Translations under genes and position numbers: made by a program
The notes under the pieces: generated by a model
Seen by the model: only the letters and a program-made list of their open reading frames with translations
What the model was told of the DNA's origin: nothing
Databases searched by the model: none
NCBI RefSeq assembly: GCF_013408425.1
Contig: NZ_JACBYV010000001.1
Location: forward strand, 1,054,001 to 1,118,000
Direction: 5' to 3'
Source of the DNA: Pseudomonas flavescens
Lineage (GTDB): Bacteria; Pseudomonadota; Gammaproteobacteria; Pseudomonadales; Pseudomonadaceae
DNA length: 64,000 nt
Shown: positions 37,082-46,384 of the stretch, piece by piece
Layout of the letters: each line of letters opens with the position of its first letter
How positions within the stretch are numbered: the first letter of the stretch is position 1

Positions 37082-37095
37082 CTGTACCGGTACAG
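37082..37095. promoter_or_regulatory. Perfect palindrome upstream of the MocR-type regulator
   Basis: CTGTACCGGTACAG is a 14-base perfect palindrome 23 bases before the regulator start. Its position suits an autoregulatory operator of the winged-helix domain. Direct evidence for binding is lacking. Confidence 0.5.
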
Positions 37096-37118
37096 AAACA
37101 TTCAGTTGGAGTACTGTT

Positions 37119-38588
37119 ATGGTTCAGTCCCGGGATGAAGCGGCCATGACCAATCTGTTGCTCTATCAGCGTATCGCTCAGCAGCTGGCGGATGATATCC
37201 GTCGTGGCGTCTATCAGCCCGGTGAGCGGGTGCCATCGGTGCGCAAGCTCAGCGCCCAGCTCAGCGTCAGCCATGCCACGGTGCTGCAGGCCTATGCCAA
37301 TCTGGAAGACCTGGGCCTGATTCGGGCACGTCCGCAGTCCGGCTTCTACGTGCACCAGACGCCTGCGCTGACTGCCGATACACCGGATATCGCGCGGGTC
37401 GAACGGCCCGGCCTGGTGACGCGCAGCAGCATCATCAATCAGGTGCTCGGCGAAGCGCGCAGAGAAGGTGTGTTTCCCCTCGGGGCGGCGGTGCCTCACG
37501 TCGACTACCTGCCGGTTCGCGCCCTGCATCAGCAGCTTGCCAAGGTCACTCGCTTCCAGAGCCCGCGCGCCTTCAGCTACATGTTCAGCCCCGGTTTCGA
37601 ACCGCTGCGCCGCCAGGTGGCGATCCGCATGCGCGATGCCGGTGTGCTGGTCGATCCCTCCGAGGTGGTGATCACCCACGGTTGCGTGGACGCCCTGCAG
37701 ATGTCCCTGCGGGTGCTGACGCGCCCCGGCGACCTGATCGCCACCGAGTCGCCGACCTATTACGGTTTGCTGCAACTGGCCGATCTGCTCGGGCTCAAGG
37801 TCATCGAGATTCCCAGTGATCCCACCACCGGGATCAGCGTCGAGGCCCTGCAACTGGCTGCCAGCCAGTGGCCGATCAAGGCGCTGGTGCTTACTGCGCG
37901 CCTGAGCAACCCGCTGGGTGGCACCATTCCCGAGGCTCGGCAGAAACAGCTGCTGCGCCTGGCCAGCGACTTCGATATCCAGATCGTCGAGGACGACATC
38001 TACGGCGAACTGATGTTCGAACAGGGGCGCACCAAGGCGCTCAAGGCCGGGGATCTGGAAGGGCGTGTGGTGTATTGCTCGAGCTTTTCCAAAACCCTGT
38101 CGCCTGGGGTGCGCATCGGCTGGATCATTGCCGGCAAGTATCAGGACGAAATCCAGCGGCTGCAGATGTTCACTACCCATTCGGCCTGCAGCGTCACCCA
38201 GATGGCGGTGGCCGCTTACCTGGAAAATGGTGGCTACGACCGTCATCTCCGGCACATCCGTCAGGAATACCGCAAGAACCTGAGTGCCTTCCAGCTGGCG
38301 GTGCAGCAGTATTTCCCCGAGGGTACGCAGATCACCCGGCCCAATGGCGGCTTCATTCTCTGGGTCAGTCTGCCGGCGCGGGTCAACACCAAGGATCTGC
38401 ACGTCAGCGCCTTGCAGCAGGGTATCAGCATCGCCCCGGGGCTGATCTTCAGCAACACCGAGCAGTTCAACCACTGCGTGCGCCTCAACTGCGGGATCCC
38501 CTGGAACCGCGAAGCGGAGCGCGCCCTGATGACCCTCGGCATGCTGGCCAGCCAGCTCTGTCAGGAGGCAGCCGCCAGCAGCTTCTAG
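37119..38588 (+). CDS. MocR-type regulator / aminotransferase-like protein
   Basis: ATG at 37119 with GGAG upstream (MVQSRDEAAMTNLLLYQ). Residues 15-80 form a GntR winged helix (GVYQPGERVPSVRKLSAQLS, HATVLQAYANLEDLGLI). Residues 110-480 form a fold-type I aminotransferase domain with the PLP lysine in YCSSFSKTLSPGVRIGW and NPLGGTIPEA in place of the usual NP-x-G motif. MocR proteins sense PLP or amino acid adducts and control one or a few genes, often their own. Neither neighbour is an evident target. Length, 489 residues, is normal. Confidence 0.9.
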   Translation: MVQSRDEAAMTNLLLYQRIAQQLADDIRRGVYQPGERVPSVRKLSAQLSVSHATVLQAYANLEDLGLIRARPQSGFYVHQTPALTADTPDIARVERPGLVTRSSIINQVLGEARREGVFPLGAAVPHVDYLPVRALHQQLAKVTRFQSPRAFSYMFSPGFEPLRRQVAIRMRDAGVLVDPSEVVITHGCVDALQMSLRVLTRPGDLIATESPTYYGLLQLADLLGLKVIEIPSDPTTGISVEALQLAASQWPIKALVLTARLSNPLGGTIPEARQKQLLRLASDFDIQIVEDDIYGELMFEQGRTKALKAGDLEGRVVYCSSFSKTLSPGVRIGWIIAGKYQDEIQRLQMFTTHSACSVTQMAVAAYLENGGYDRHLRHIRQEYRKNLSAFQLAVQQYFPEGTQITRPNGGFILWVSLPARVNTKDLHVSALQQGISIAPGLIFSNTEQFNHCVRLNCGIPWNREAERALMTLGMLASQLCQEAAASSF

Positions 38589-38658
38589 CGTTAACCCGAA
38601 TCAGGTCAGCCGTGCGTCTACTGGATCAGAGCGACTCTTTCGATCCAGGAGATGCACC

Positions 38659-40320
38659 ATGAAAATGATTGCCCAGCCTCTGTTGTGCGGCCTTGCCAGC
38701 GGTGTCGTGCTGTCGCTGACGGCCTGCACGGCCAGCCATGAAGATGCCAGCGAGGCGCCGCGCAGCGAGCCGCCAACTGTCAGTGAAGTGGCATCGATCC
38801 AGCAGCAGGTTCGTCCCGCACCGATGATGACGCGCATGGCAGCGCCACTGGCCGCTGATCAGGCTCATGCGTCGGTCGCCGAGGCCAGCGGCGAGCAGTA
38901 CCAGCGTCTGGCCGCCAATCCCGTGCAATCCGTCGCCGAGGCGCCGGTATCCACCTTCAGCATCGACGTGGATACCGGCAGCTACGCCAACGTGCGGCGC
39001 TTCCTGAACGAGGGGCGGCTGCCACCGGCCGAGGCGGTGCGCCTCGAGGAACTGGTCAATTACTTTCCCTATGCCTATCCGATGCCCAGAGGTGCCGCAC
39101 CGTTCGGGGTCGGCAGCGAGCTGGCGGTGACGCCCTGGAACCCGCAGAGCCGCTTGCTGCGCATCGCCGTCAAGGCGTCCGACCTGCAAGTCGCCGAGTT
39201 GCCGGCCGCCAACCTGGTGTTCCTGGTCGATGTATCCGGTTCGATGGATCGCCCCGAGGGCCTGCCGCTGGTGCAGAGCACCCTTAAACTGCTGGTCGAT
39301 CAATTAAGGGCCCAGGATCGCGTCTCGCTGGTGGTCTATGCCGGTGACTCCAGCGTGGTGCTGGAGCCAACGTCCGGCTCGCGCAAGGCGGCTATCCGCG
39401 CAGCCATCGAGCAGTTGCGGGCCGGCGGTTCGACGGCGGGGGAGTCGGGCATTCAGCTCGCCTACCAACAGGCGCAGAAGGGCTTCATCGAAGGCGGCAT
39501 CAATCGCATCCTGCTGGCCACCGATGGTGACTTCAATGTCGGCATCAGCGACTTCGAGAGCCTCAAGGCGCTCGCTGTCGACAAGCGCAGGAGCGGTATC
39601 TCGCTGACCACCCTGGGGTTCGGTACGGGCAACTACAACGAGCGGCTCATGGAGCAGCTGGCCGATGCTGGCGATGGCAACTACGCCTACATCGACAACC
39701 TGCGCGAGGCGCGCAAGGTGCTGGTCGAACAGCTCAGCTCGACCCTGGCCACGGTCGCCCGGGATGTGAAGGTTCAGGTCGAATTCAACCCGGCTCGAGT
39801 CAGCGAGTACCGTCTGCTCGGTTACGAGAACCGCGCGCTGAAGCGTGAAGACTTCAGCAACGACAAGGTCGATGCCGGCGACATCGGTGCCGGGCACAGC
39901 GTGACAGCGCTGTACGAGATCGTGCCGGTCGGCAACGAGGGCTGGCTGGAGCCGCTGCGCTATCGGCAGGCGGCGCAAGCGAGCTCGGGCGACAGCGAGC
40001 TGGCCTGGCTGCGCATCCGTTACAAGACGCCCGAGCAGAATCACAGCCGCCTGCTGGAAACGGCCATCGAGGCGCCTGTGTCCTACACGCCAATCAGCAA
40101 GGCCAGTGAGGACCTGCGTTTCGCGGCCTCCGTGGCAGCCTTCGCCCAGCAACTGAGCGGGGGCCGCTACACCGGGAACTTCGACTGGGCCGCTACGGCG
40201 GCGCTGGCGCGGGGCAGTCGTGGCGACGATCCGTTCGGTCTGCGCAACGAGTTCGTGCAACTGGTGGAACTGGCGCAAAGCCTGCAAACTGGCGATTCCC
40301 GTGCTACCGGAGTCGACTGA
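38659..40320 (+). CDS. VWA-domain lipoprotein (YfbK-like)
   Basis: 553 residues with a lipoprotein signal ending LTACTAS. Residues 95-180 are the YfbK-type N-terminal part (FSIDVDTGSYANVRRFLNEG, RLEELVNYFPYAYP). The von Willebrand A domain follows with the MIDAS motif DVSGSMDRP near residue 191 and ATDGDFNVGISD. The C-terminal part is a DUF3520-like segment. It probably faces the periplasm and binds partners through a metal. The ECF sigma and anti-sigma genes follow at once, suggesting the protein belongs to an envelope-signalling unit. Confidence 0.9.
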   Translation: MKMIAQPLLCGLASGVVLSLTACTASHEDASEAPRSEPPTVSEVASIQQQVRPAPMMTRMAAPLAADQAHASVAEASGEQYQRLAANPVQSVAEAPVSTFSIDVDTGSYANVRRFLNEGRLPPAEAVRLEELVNYFPYAYPMPRGAAPFGVGSELAVTPWNPQSRLLRIAVKASDLQVAELPAANLVFLVDVSGSMDRPEGLPLVQSTLKLLVDQLRAQDRVSLVVYAGDSSVVLEPTSGSRKAAIRAAIEQLRAGGSTAGESGIQLAYQQAQKGFIEGGINRILLATDGDFNVGISDFESLKALAVDKRRSGISLTTLGFGTGNYNERLMEQLADAGDGNYAYIDNLREARKVLVEQLSSTLATVARDVKVQVEFNPARVSEYRLLGYENRALKREDFSNDKVDAGDIGAGHSVTALYEIVPVGNEGWLEPLRYRQAAQASSGDSELAWLRIRYKTPEQNHSRLLETAIEAPVSYTPISKASEDLRFAASVAAFAQQLSGGRYTGNFDWAATAALARGSRGDDPFGLRNEFVQLVELAQSLQTGDSRATGVD

Positions 40321-40322
40321 GT

Positions 40323-40913
40323 GTGACCGCCAATCCCCCAACCGCCGTAGAGCCCGGCGATGCCGAGTTGTTGCGCCGCTACCGGGGCGGCGATGCCGCG
40401 TCGTTCACGCAGCTTTACGAGCGGCACCGCCTTGGTCTGTTTCGATTTCTGCTTGGTTTGTGCGGCGATCACGCGGTCGCCGAAGAGGTATTCCAGGACA
40501 CCTGGATGAGCCTGATCCGCAGCGAGTCCCTGCAGCGCGAGGCGGCAGTGCTGTTCAAGACCTGGCTCTACCAGATCGCCCGCAACCGCCTGATCGACCA
40601 CTGGCGCAAGCATGGCAAGCGTCAGCAGCACGAGGACGTGTTCGACGAGCACCTGCATGATCAGCCCAGCGGCGATCCCGATCCTGAGCGGCAACTGAGC
40701 CTCAGCCAGGACCAGGCGCGGATCCAGGCTGCACTCGATGACCTGCCCGCGGAGCAGCGCGAGGTCTTTCTGTTGCGCGCGCACGCCGACCTGGAATTGC
40801 ACGAGATTGCCGAGCTGACCCACACGCCGGCAGAAACGGTTAAAAGTCGCCTGCGCTATGCGATGCAGAAACTGCGTCGCCTGCTCAGCGTGGCCGAAGA
40901 GGTATCTCCATGA
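40323..40913 (+). CDS. ECF-type RNA polymerase sigma factor
   Basis: GTG at 40323, two bases after the VWA gene stop; 196 residues. Region 2 reads LYERHRLGLFRFLLGLCGDHAVAEEVFQDTWMSLIR and region 4 DLPAEQREVFLLRAHADLELHEIAELTHTPAETVKSRLRYAMQKLR. ECF factors direct RNA polymerase to stress or envelope genes when released by an anti-sigma factor. The overlapping downstream gene fits that role. Its regulon is unknown. Confidence 0.92.
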   Translation: MTANPPTAVEPGDAELLRRYRGGDAASFTQLYERHRLGLFRFLLGLCGDHAVAEEVFQDTWMSLIRSESLQREAAVLFKTWLYQIARNRLIDHWRKHGKRQQHEDVFDEHLHDQPSGDPDPERQLSLSQDQARIQAALDDLPAEQREVFLLRAHADLELHEIAELTHTPAETVKSRLRYAMQKLRRLLSVAEEVSP

Positions 40914-41497
40914 ACGATCACCGGCACGATTTCGAGGGTGACGAGGAACTGCTGCGGCACGTGCGCCAGTACGATCGCCAGCGGCCGTCGTCGGCACTCG
41001 ATGCCCGCATTCTGGCTGCCGCCGCCGAGGCCGCAAGAGCACACGAGCCACAGGCGCAAAGCGCCTGGCAGCGTTTGTTGGGCTGGTTGGCTGGCGCATC
41101 GGGGCGCGGGCGCTGGTCGGCAGCCTTCGGGTGCCTGGCGTTGCTCGGGCTGGGGCTTGGTCTGAGCCTGAAAACGCTCGAGCAGGTTCCACCTGCCTAT
41201 GATGCGCCGCCCACGGTGATGCAGCGTCAGGCCCCCGCGCCGATGGCGTTGCAGGCACCGCCAAGCCCCGCCTCGAGCTCGGTGATGGGCGAAGCGGCCG
41301 AGGCGCCGAAGATCGTCGCGCGTATGACGGCCAAGATGGCGACACTGCCGGGCAATGTGTCGAGCGCGCTGCGTGAGATCGCCGATCTGCGGGCGCGCGG
41401 CGAAGGGGAAGAGGCCGAGCAGCGGGTGGCACGCCTGAAAGAGCAGTACCCCGATCTGGACGTCGAGGCCGAGCTGTTGCGTTGGCCGCAACCATGA
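40910..41497 (+). CDS. Putative anti-sigma factor, single membrane span
   Basis: 195 residues, overlapping the sigma gene by ATGA. Residues 1-70 are charged and cytoplasmic (EELLRHVRQYDRQRPSSALDARILAAAAE), followed by one hydrophobic segment (FGCLALLGLGLGLSLKTL), a Pro/Ala-rich linker and a helical periplasmic tail (VARLKEQYPDLDVEAELLRW). The layout, coupling to the ECF gene and single span suggest an anti-sigma factor, but no zinc HxxxCxxC motif is present, so it is of another type. Confidence 0.7.
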   Translation: MNDHRHDFEGDEELLRHVRQYDRQRPSSALDARILAAAAEAARAHEPQAQSAWQRLLGWLAGASGRGRWSAAFGCLALLGLGLGLSLKTLEQVPPAYDAPPTVMQRQAPAPMALQAPPSPASSSVMGEAAEAPKIVARMTAKMATLPGNVSSALREIADLRARGEGEEAEQRVARLKEQYPDLDVEAELLRWPQP

Positions 41498-41605
41498 CGC
41501 ATCGATGGGCATCGACAGGCGGTGCTGCCATTCGGCAGCCCGGCTGGCGTTATTCTTCAGGCGTTTTAGAATGAGTCTTTAACCGCAACTGCGTGAACTG
41601 CCGCG

Positions 41606-42145
41606 ATGACCTCGATGCGTTACCTATTGCCGATACTTTGTGCCGTGCTGCTCAGCGCCTGTGGTTCCGATGACCAGGGCGGGGAGACGCCGCGCAAGAA
41701 CAGTGAGCCGGCGGTCGCCGCCAGCCAGACCCCGAACAAGCCAGCCGAGCCCGCCGAGCAGCCGGCCAAGGCTGCACCCGAAGAGGCGGCGCCAGCGGTG
41801 CAAGCGCCAGCCGCAGATGCTGCAGACGAAGCCAAGCATGCTGCGCCCGCCAAAAAGGCGGCAGAGCGAGCCAAGACCGAGAAAAAACCGCAGAAAGTCG
41901 TGCAGGCGGCGCCGCCCAAGACCAAGCTCGATTTGAGCCTGCCGAAGGAACTGGCTGCCCAGCTCGATGCTGAAAACCGTGCGGCGGATGACGGTATCGC
42001 GCCAATCCTGCCGGCTTTTTTCGAAGAGAAGAAACCCACGCTCAACCCTTTCCAGCTGAGTGGCAGGTTGCTCACGGGAGAGGCGGGTACCGAGTTTTCC
42101 AATTCGGTGGAGGGTGCCGAGCTGCATTTCGAGTTCCGCCGCTAG
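41606..42145 (+). CDS. Ala/Lys/Pro-rich lipoprotein
   Basis: 179 residues (ATG at 41606, or the third codon at 41615). Signal with lipobox LLSACG; residues 25-105 are low-complexity Ala, Pro, Lys and Glu; the last 70 residues (LDLSLPKELAAQLDAENRA, NPFQLSGRLLTGE, VEGAELHFEFRR) are the conserved part. Such Pseudomonas proteins are sometimes annotated as translation initiation factor 2 only because of the composition. The role is unknown; it should be anchored in the envelope. Confidence 0.75.
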   Translation: MTSMRYLLPILCAVLLSACGSDDQGGETPRKNSEPAVAASQTPNKPAEPAEQPAKAAPEEAAPAVQAPAADAADEAKHAAPAKKAAERAKTEKKPQKVVQAAPPKTKLDLSLPKELAAQLDAENRAADDGIAPILPAFFEEKKPTLNPFQLSGRLLTGEAGTEFSNSVEGAELHFEFRR

Positions 42146-42197
42146 GCAGGGCTGCACCAGCAAAATCGCCCAGCGTACCGGTTTCCGGCCGTGGCGG

Positions 42198-42953
42198 TCA
42201 GCCGATACGCAGCGGGTAGCTCAGCAGCGTGAAGTGCAGCAGGTTGACCAGGCCATGCAACGCGATGGCCACGCTCAGCCGGCCGGTCAGGTGAAACACC
42301 ACGCCGTAGCCGAGCCCGGCGACGGTCGCCACCACGGCGAACCAGGGGCTGAAGGGAATGTGTGCAGCGCCGAACAGCAGGGAGGCGCAGAGAATCCCCG
42401 GCCAGGTACCCAGCCATTCGACCAGACGTCTCTGCAGCAGGCCGCGAAACAGCAACTCCTCTGCCAATACGGCCACGCCGAGGTTGATGATCAGCCAGGG
42501 CCAGAGCATGTCGGGCCACTTCGGCTGCCAGCCCACCACGCTCAGCGACAATGCCAGACCGGGGACCGCCAGCAGCGTCACCGCATACACGGGCACGGCC
42601 AGCATCGGCTTGTCGCCGTGTCGCGGGGGCTGGCCGAGCCACCAGGCGAGCAGGGTGCAACCCACCAGCAGTTTGTCCCACGAAAGGCGCAGCAGGTAGG
42701 GCGGTGCGTCACTGCTGATCCGCTCGGGCTCGCCCAGGACCCAGGGGGCGAAGCCGGGCAGCAGGTGCGCGGCCAGCAACAGGCTGGCAATCATCACCAG
42801 GCTGTCCCGGATCCTCGCAGGCAGGTGGTTGGGGGCAAGTACCAGGGCGATGAACAGGCAGGCGACTAACAGGCCCGCAGGCTCGATGAAGCCCAGGGTT
42901 ACGCCGGTGGCGAGGGGGCAAAGCGGCAATAGCAGTCGAAGAGATAAGGGCAT
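42198..42953 (-). CDS. CPBP-family intramembrane metalloprotease
   Basis: 251 residues with seven to eight hydrophobic segments. The catalytic motifs are AEELLFRGLLQRRL (Glu-Glu-x3-Arg) and LLFGAAHIPF (His). These CAAX-protease-related enzymes cleave within the membrane; bacterial members can protect against bacteriocins or process peptides, but the substrate here is unknown. It is convergent with the lipoprotein gene. Confidence 0.9.
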   Translation of the reverse strand: MPLSLRLLLPLCPLATGVTLGFIEPAGLLVACLFIALVLAPNHLPARIRDSLVMIASLLLAAHLLPGFAPWVLGEPERISSDAPPYLLRLSWDKLLVGCTLLAWWLGQPPRHGDKPMLAVPVYAVTLLAVPGLALSLSVVGWQPKWPDMLWPWLIINLGVAVLAEELLFRGLLQRRLVEWLGTWPGILCASLLFGAAHIPFSPWFAVVATVAGLGYGVVFHLTGRLSVAIALHGLVNLLHFTLLSYPLRIG

Positions 42954-42997
42954 TGCGCCTCCTGAGCGGAGACGCAGTTTACAGCGCTCGGATGGGA

Positions 42998-43165
42998 TCA
43001 GCGATCCTGAGCGTCCTTGGCATCCTGCTCGACGTTGCGCTCGCGGATGCGTTTCAGTTGCTCGTCGCTGAGTGGCAGTTTCTTCGCCGTATCACGCAGC
43101 ATGAACAGGCCACCGACGATGGAGCCGATCGCCACAATCAGGATCAACCAGGCATACCAGGGCAT
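42998..43165 (-). CDS. DUF2897 small membrane protein, 55 aa
   Basis: ATG at 43165 with AAGGAG upstream; stop TGA at 42998. The protein begins MPWYAWLILIVAIGSIVGGL, a single membrane segment, followed by LRDTAKKLPLSDEQLKRIRE and an acidic tail. This is the DUF2897 signature. It is 44 bases upstream of the CPBP protease gene on the same strand and probably in its operon. No function is known. Confidence 0.85.
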   Translation of the reverse strand: MPWYAWLILIVAIGSIVGGLFMLRDTAKKLPLSDEQLKRIRERNVEQDAKDAQDR

Positions 43166-43317
43166 GTGCGACTCCTTCTATGGATAGGTGAGCCTCGGTG
43201 TCGATCGGCTCTGTACAGAAGACCGTCTGTCGGTTGTCTTCGTTCAGGTTAAAGCAGCGTCAGGCGGGCTGATGACGGTGAATCAATGTGGCCTGACCCA
43301 CCGTTGCCCCTGCCGCG

Positions 43318-44664
43318 CTAGCGGCGGACCTGTTTCAGCGTCTCGGCAATCATGAACGCCAGTTCCAGAGACTGATCGGCGTTCATCCGCGGGTCGCAAT
43401 GGGTGTGATAACGGTCCGACAGACCGGCTTCGGTGATCGGCTTGGCACCGCCGATGCACTCGGTGACGTCCTGGCCGGTCATCTCGATATGGATGCCGCC
43501 CGCATAGCTGCCCTCGGCGTGGTGGACAGCGAAGAACTGACGAACCTCGGCGAGAATCTGCGCGAAGTCGCGGGTCTTGTAGCCGCTCGATGCCTTGATG
43601 GTGTTGCCGTGCATCGGGTCGCTGCTCCACAGTACCTGGCGGCCCTCGCGCTGCACGGTGCGGATCAGGCGTGGCAGGCCGGCTTCGACCTTGTCGGCGC
43701 CCATGCGTACGATCAGGTTGAGGCGACCTGGGTCGTTGTCCGGGTTGAGGATGTCGATCAGGCGGATCAGGTCCTCGTCGGTCATGCTCGGGCCAACCTT
43801 GACGCCGATGGGGTTACCCACGCCGCGCAGGAATTCGACATGGGCGCCGTCCACCTGGCGGGTGCGATCGCCGATCCACAGCATGTGTGCCGAGCAGTCG
43901 TAGAAGCCGCCAGTCAGGCTGTCGCGGCGTACGAAGGCTTCTTCGTAGTTGAGCAGCAGGGCTTCGTGGGCGGTGAAGAAGCTGGTTTCGCGAACCTGCG
44001 CCGCGCCGTCCATGCCGCAGGCGCGCATGAACGCCAGGGTCTCGTCGATGCGATCGGCCAGCTGGTGATACTTCTGAGCCAGTGCCGAGTTGGCGATGAA
44101 GTCCAGGTTCCACTGGTGGACCTGATGCAGGTCGGCGAAGCCGCCCTGGGCGAAGGCGCGCAACAGGTTCAGTGAGGCAGTGGACTGGTGATAGGCCTGC
44201 AGCAGGCGCTGAGGGTCGGGAGCACGGCTGACCGGATCGAAGCCGATGCCGTTGACGATATCGCCACGGTAGGCGGGCAGGGTGACGCCGTCGATGGTTT
44301 CGTCATTGGCCGAACGCGGCTTGGCGAACTGGCCGGCCATGCGCCCGACTTTGACCACCGGGCAGCCAGCTGCGAACGTCATGACGATGGCCATCTGCAG
44401 CAGCACCTTGAAGGTGTCGCGGATCTTCGCCGCACTGAACTCGGCGAAGCTCTCCGCGCAATCGCCGCCCTGCAGCAGGAACGCCCGGCCCTGGGTCACC
44501 TCGGCGAACTGCTTGCGCAGTTCCCGCGCCTCGCCGGCGAACACCAGCGGCGGGAAGCTGGCCAGGGTCTGCTCGACCTTGCTCAGTTGCGCGGCATCCG
44601 GGTAGACAGGTTGTTGCTGGATGGCTTTGCCTCTCCAGCTATCGGGGCTCCAGGGCTGACTCAT
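43318..44664 (-). CDS. Class II 3-deoxy-7-phosphoheptulonate synthase (DAHP synthase)
   Basis: ATG at 44664; 448 residues beginning [19 protein letters not shown]. Plant-type DAHP synthase features: [62 protein letters not shown] sequence, [10 protein letters not shown] and [15 protein letters not shown]. The enzyme condenses phosphoenolpyruvate and erythrose 4-phosphate, the first step of aromatic amino acid biosynthesis. Type II enzymes in Pseudomonas may serve primary or phenazine metabolism; no phenazine genes are nearby, so primary metabolism is likely. Confidence 0.95.
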   Translation of the reverse strand: MSQPWSPDSWRGKAIQQQPVYPDAAQLSKVEQTLASFPPLVFAGEARELRKQFAEVTQGRAFLLQGGDCAESFAEFSAAKIRDTFKVLLQMAIVMTFAAGCPVVKVGRMAGQFAKPRSANDETIDGVTLPAYRGDIVNGIGFDPVSRAPDPQRLLQAYHQSTASLNLLRAFAQGGFADLHQVHQWNLDFIANSALAQKYHQLADRIDETLAFMRACGMDGAAQVRETSFFTAHEALLLNYEEAFVRRDSLTGGFYDCSAHMLWIGDRTRQVDGAHVEFLRGVGNPIGVKVGPSMTDEDLIRLIDILNPDNDPGRLNLIVRMGADKVEAGLPRLIRTVQREGRQVLWSSDPMHGNTIKASSGYKTRDFAQILAEVRQFFAVHHAEGSYAGGIHIEMTGQDVTECIGGAKPITEAGLSDRYHTHCDPRMNADQSLELAFMIAETLKQVRR

Positions 44665-44813
44665 GGCGGCATCTCTTGTTGGTGATCGGCCATGGTAACC
44701 GATCGCCGGGTGTGCCAAGGCGCGCTGAGGCTATCGTCAGGCATTTATCGCGTGACCTGAGTGCGCGCGATCATCGACAATCGATGCCAGCCCGGCCTGA
44801 GCCGGGGAACGCG

Positions 44814-45605
44814 ATGGTGGAGAATCTGCGTATGCCTGGCTTGCCTCCGGTGGAGGAAATGAAGGACGAGGTCGTGCTGGCCGAGGTGCACGACGCCTTT
44901 GGCGTTATCCGCGTGGTGGAAATCGGCGAATACCGCTTTCTCGAGTTCGGGGAGTCGATCGAGCAGAGCTGTGTGTTCAGTGCCGATCCAAGCTGGCTGG
45001 AGTACGACTACACCCGCGCCATGTTCGCTGGCGCGCTGTGCCACGAGGCACCGGAGACTGCGTTGTTCCTTGGCCTGGGGGCCGGCAACCTGACCCAGGC
45101 GTGCCTGAAGTTCCTGCCGCTCGACGATGTCGAAACCATCGAGCTGCGCCCCGATGTGCCACGCCTGGCCATGGAATACCTGGGATTGGAGGACGACCCG
45201 CGCCTGACCATGCGCATCGGTGATGCCATGGAGCTGCTGCCCAGTGCGGAGAGTGCCGACCTGATCTTCGTCGATCTCTATACCGACACCGGTCCGGGTG
45301 TCGGTCATCTGGCCTGGCGCTTTCTCGATGACTGCCGCGCCAAGCTCAACCCGGGCGGCTGGTTGATCATCAACCAGTGGGCCGGTGACGACGGCAAGCC
45401 GCTGGGTGCTGCGCTGCTGCGTGGCCTCTATCACCGGCATTACTGGGAGTGCCCGGTGATCGAGGGCAACGTGGTGGTGCTGGTGCCCGCCGAGCTGGAC
45501 CAGCAATTCGACCGCGAGGCAGTGAGCCGCCGCGCCGAAGCCTTGCAGGCGCGCCTGGGTTATTCGCTGCAGCCATTGATCGATGCCGTGCGCATGGCCA
45601 GCTGA
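44814..45605 (+). CDS. Spermidine synthase-like methyltransferase-fold protein
   Basis: I use the ATG at 44814 (MVENLRMPGLPPVEEMKDE); 44784 is an alternative. Product 263 residues. The Rossmann core is ALFLGLGAGNLTQACLKFLP with DVETIELRPDVPRLAMEYL, GDAMELLPS and DLIFVDLYTDTGPG. This resembles spermidine synthase, but the family member lacks the full N-terminal substrate domain, so the aminopropyl transfer reaction is not assured. The gene is divergent from the DAHP synthase gene. Confidence 0.8.
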   Translation: MVENLRMPGLPPVEEMKDEVVLAEVHDAFGVIRVVEIGEYRFLEFGESIEQSCVFSADPSWLEYDYTRAMFAGALCHEAPETALFLGLGAGNLTQACLKFLPLDDVETIELRPDVPRLAMEYLGLEDDPRLTMRIGDAMELLPSAESADLIFVDLYTDTGPGVGHLAWRFLDDCRAKLNPGGWLIINQWAGDDGKPLGAALLRGLYHRHYWECPVIEGNVVVLVPAELDQQFDREAVSRRAEALQARLGYSLQPLIDAVRMAS

Positions 45606-45661
45606 ATCAGGAATTAACCGGCGTATGCACTGTCAGTAAACCATTCTGACGGAGTATTACC

Positions 45662-46060
45662 ATGAGTGAGCAAGACCTTGCGGCGGTGTACCGCGCCTAT
45701 ATCGACTGCCTGAATCGTCAGGACTGGGCGAACCTGGGGAATTTCGTTCACGACGACGCGGTGCACAACGGTCGTCGCCTGGGCCTCACCGGCTACCGAG
45801 AGATGCTCGAGCGCGACTTTCAGGAAATCCCCGATCTGCGCTTCAACATCCGTTTGCTGACTTGCGAAGAATCGACCATCGGCAGTCGCCTGGATTTTCA
45901 TTGCGCACCGAAAGGCCGCTTTCTCGATCTGCCAGTCAATGGTCGCAAAGTTTCCTTCAGCGAAAACGTGTTCTACGCGTTTCGCGACGGAAAGATCGCC
46001 GAAGTCTGGTCGGTGGTGGATAAAGCCGCCATCGAGGCGCAATTGACGAGCAGGGTCTGA
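45662..46060 (+). CDS. SnoaL-like ester cyclase-family protein
   Basis: 132 residues starting MSEQDLAAVYRAYIDCLNRQDW, with LGNFVHDDAVHNGRRLGLTGYREMLERD and VFYAFRDGKIAEVWSVVDK, the NTF2-like SnoaL fold. Family members include polyketide cyclases and many small enzymes of unknown substrate. A ribosome site GGAG precedes the ATG. It stands alone. Confidence 0.85.
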   Translation: MSEQDLAAVYRAYIDCLNRQDWANLGNFVHDDAVHNGRRLGLTGYREMLERDFQEIPDLRFNIRLLTCEESTIGSRLDFHCAPKGRFLDLPVNGRKVSFSENVFYAFRDGKIAEVWSVVDKAAIEAQLTSRV

Positions 46061-46125
46061 CCACCGGCAATACGGCCCGTGGCACAATGCCGCAGGTTGT
46101 CTGACGGGCCGCAATGGACTGTTTA

Positions 46126-46168
46126 TTGTGTGAAAAAACGCACACGTCTATATGAATTCCGGTATAGT
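46126..46168 (+). promoter_or_regulatory. Probable promoter(s) of deaD with long leader
   Basis: TTGTGT (46126) and TATATG (46149) are 17 bases apart, and a second -10-like TATAGT lies at 46163. GTGTG-aaaaaa-CGCACAC forms a small hairpin here. The leader to the deaD ATG is over 200 bases without any gene, which fits post-transcriptional or cold-shock control seen for this helicase in other bacteria. The region 46061-46384 holds nothing else that I recognise. Confidence 0.4.
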
Positions 46169-46384
46169 ACGCGCCGGCCAATTCATGGCCACGTTCAAGT
46201 AGTGCAACTCGCCCGGAAGCTATTTTCGGCAGCCAGTCCGCCATGCGGGCTATCTTGACGATTCACTTTTCACCACGTTTTCGCAAATCCCCGCCGACAT
46301 GGCTGCCAGGGTGACCCACAAGGTCCTACATGGCATGTGCAGCTTTGGAACATGGGTCTTTGCGGATGCACTAGAGGCAGACCC

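Noticed and set aside
37005..38474. 489-codon minus-strand frame opposite the MocR gene
   Set aside because: Antisense shadow; the plus strand has a complete GntR-aminotransferase protein.
44676..44813. Extended start of the spermidine synthase-like protein
   Set aside because: The extra 46 residues overlap the DAHP synthase promoter region and show no family similarity.
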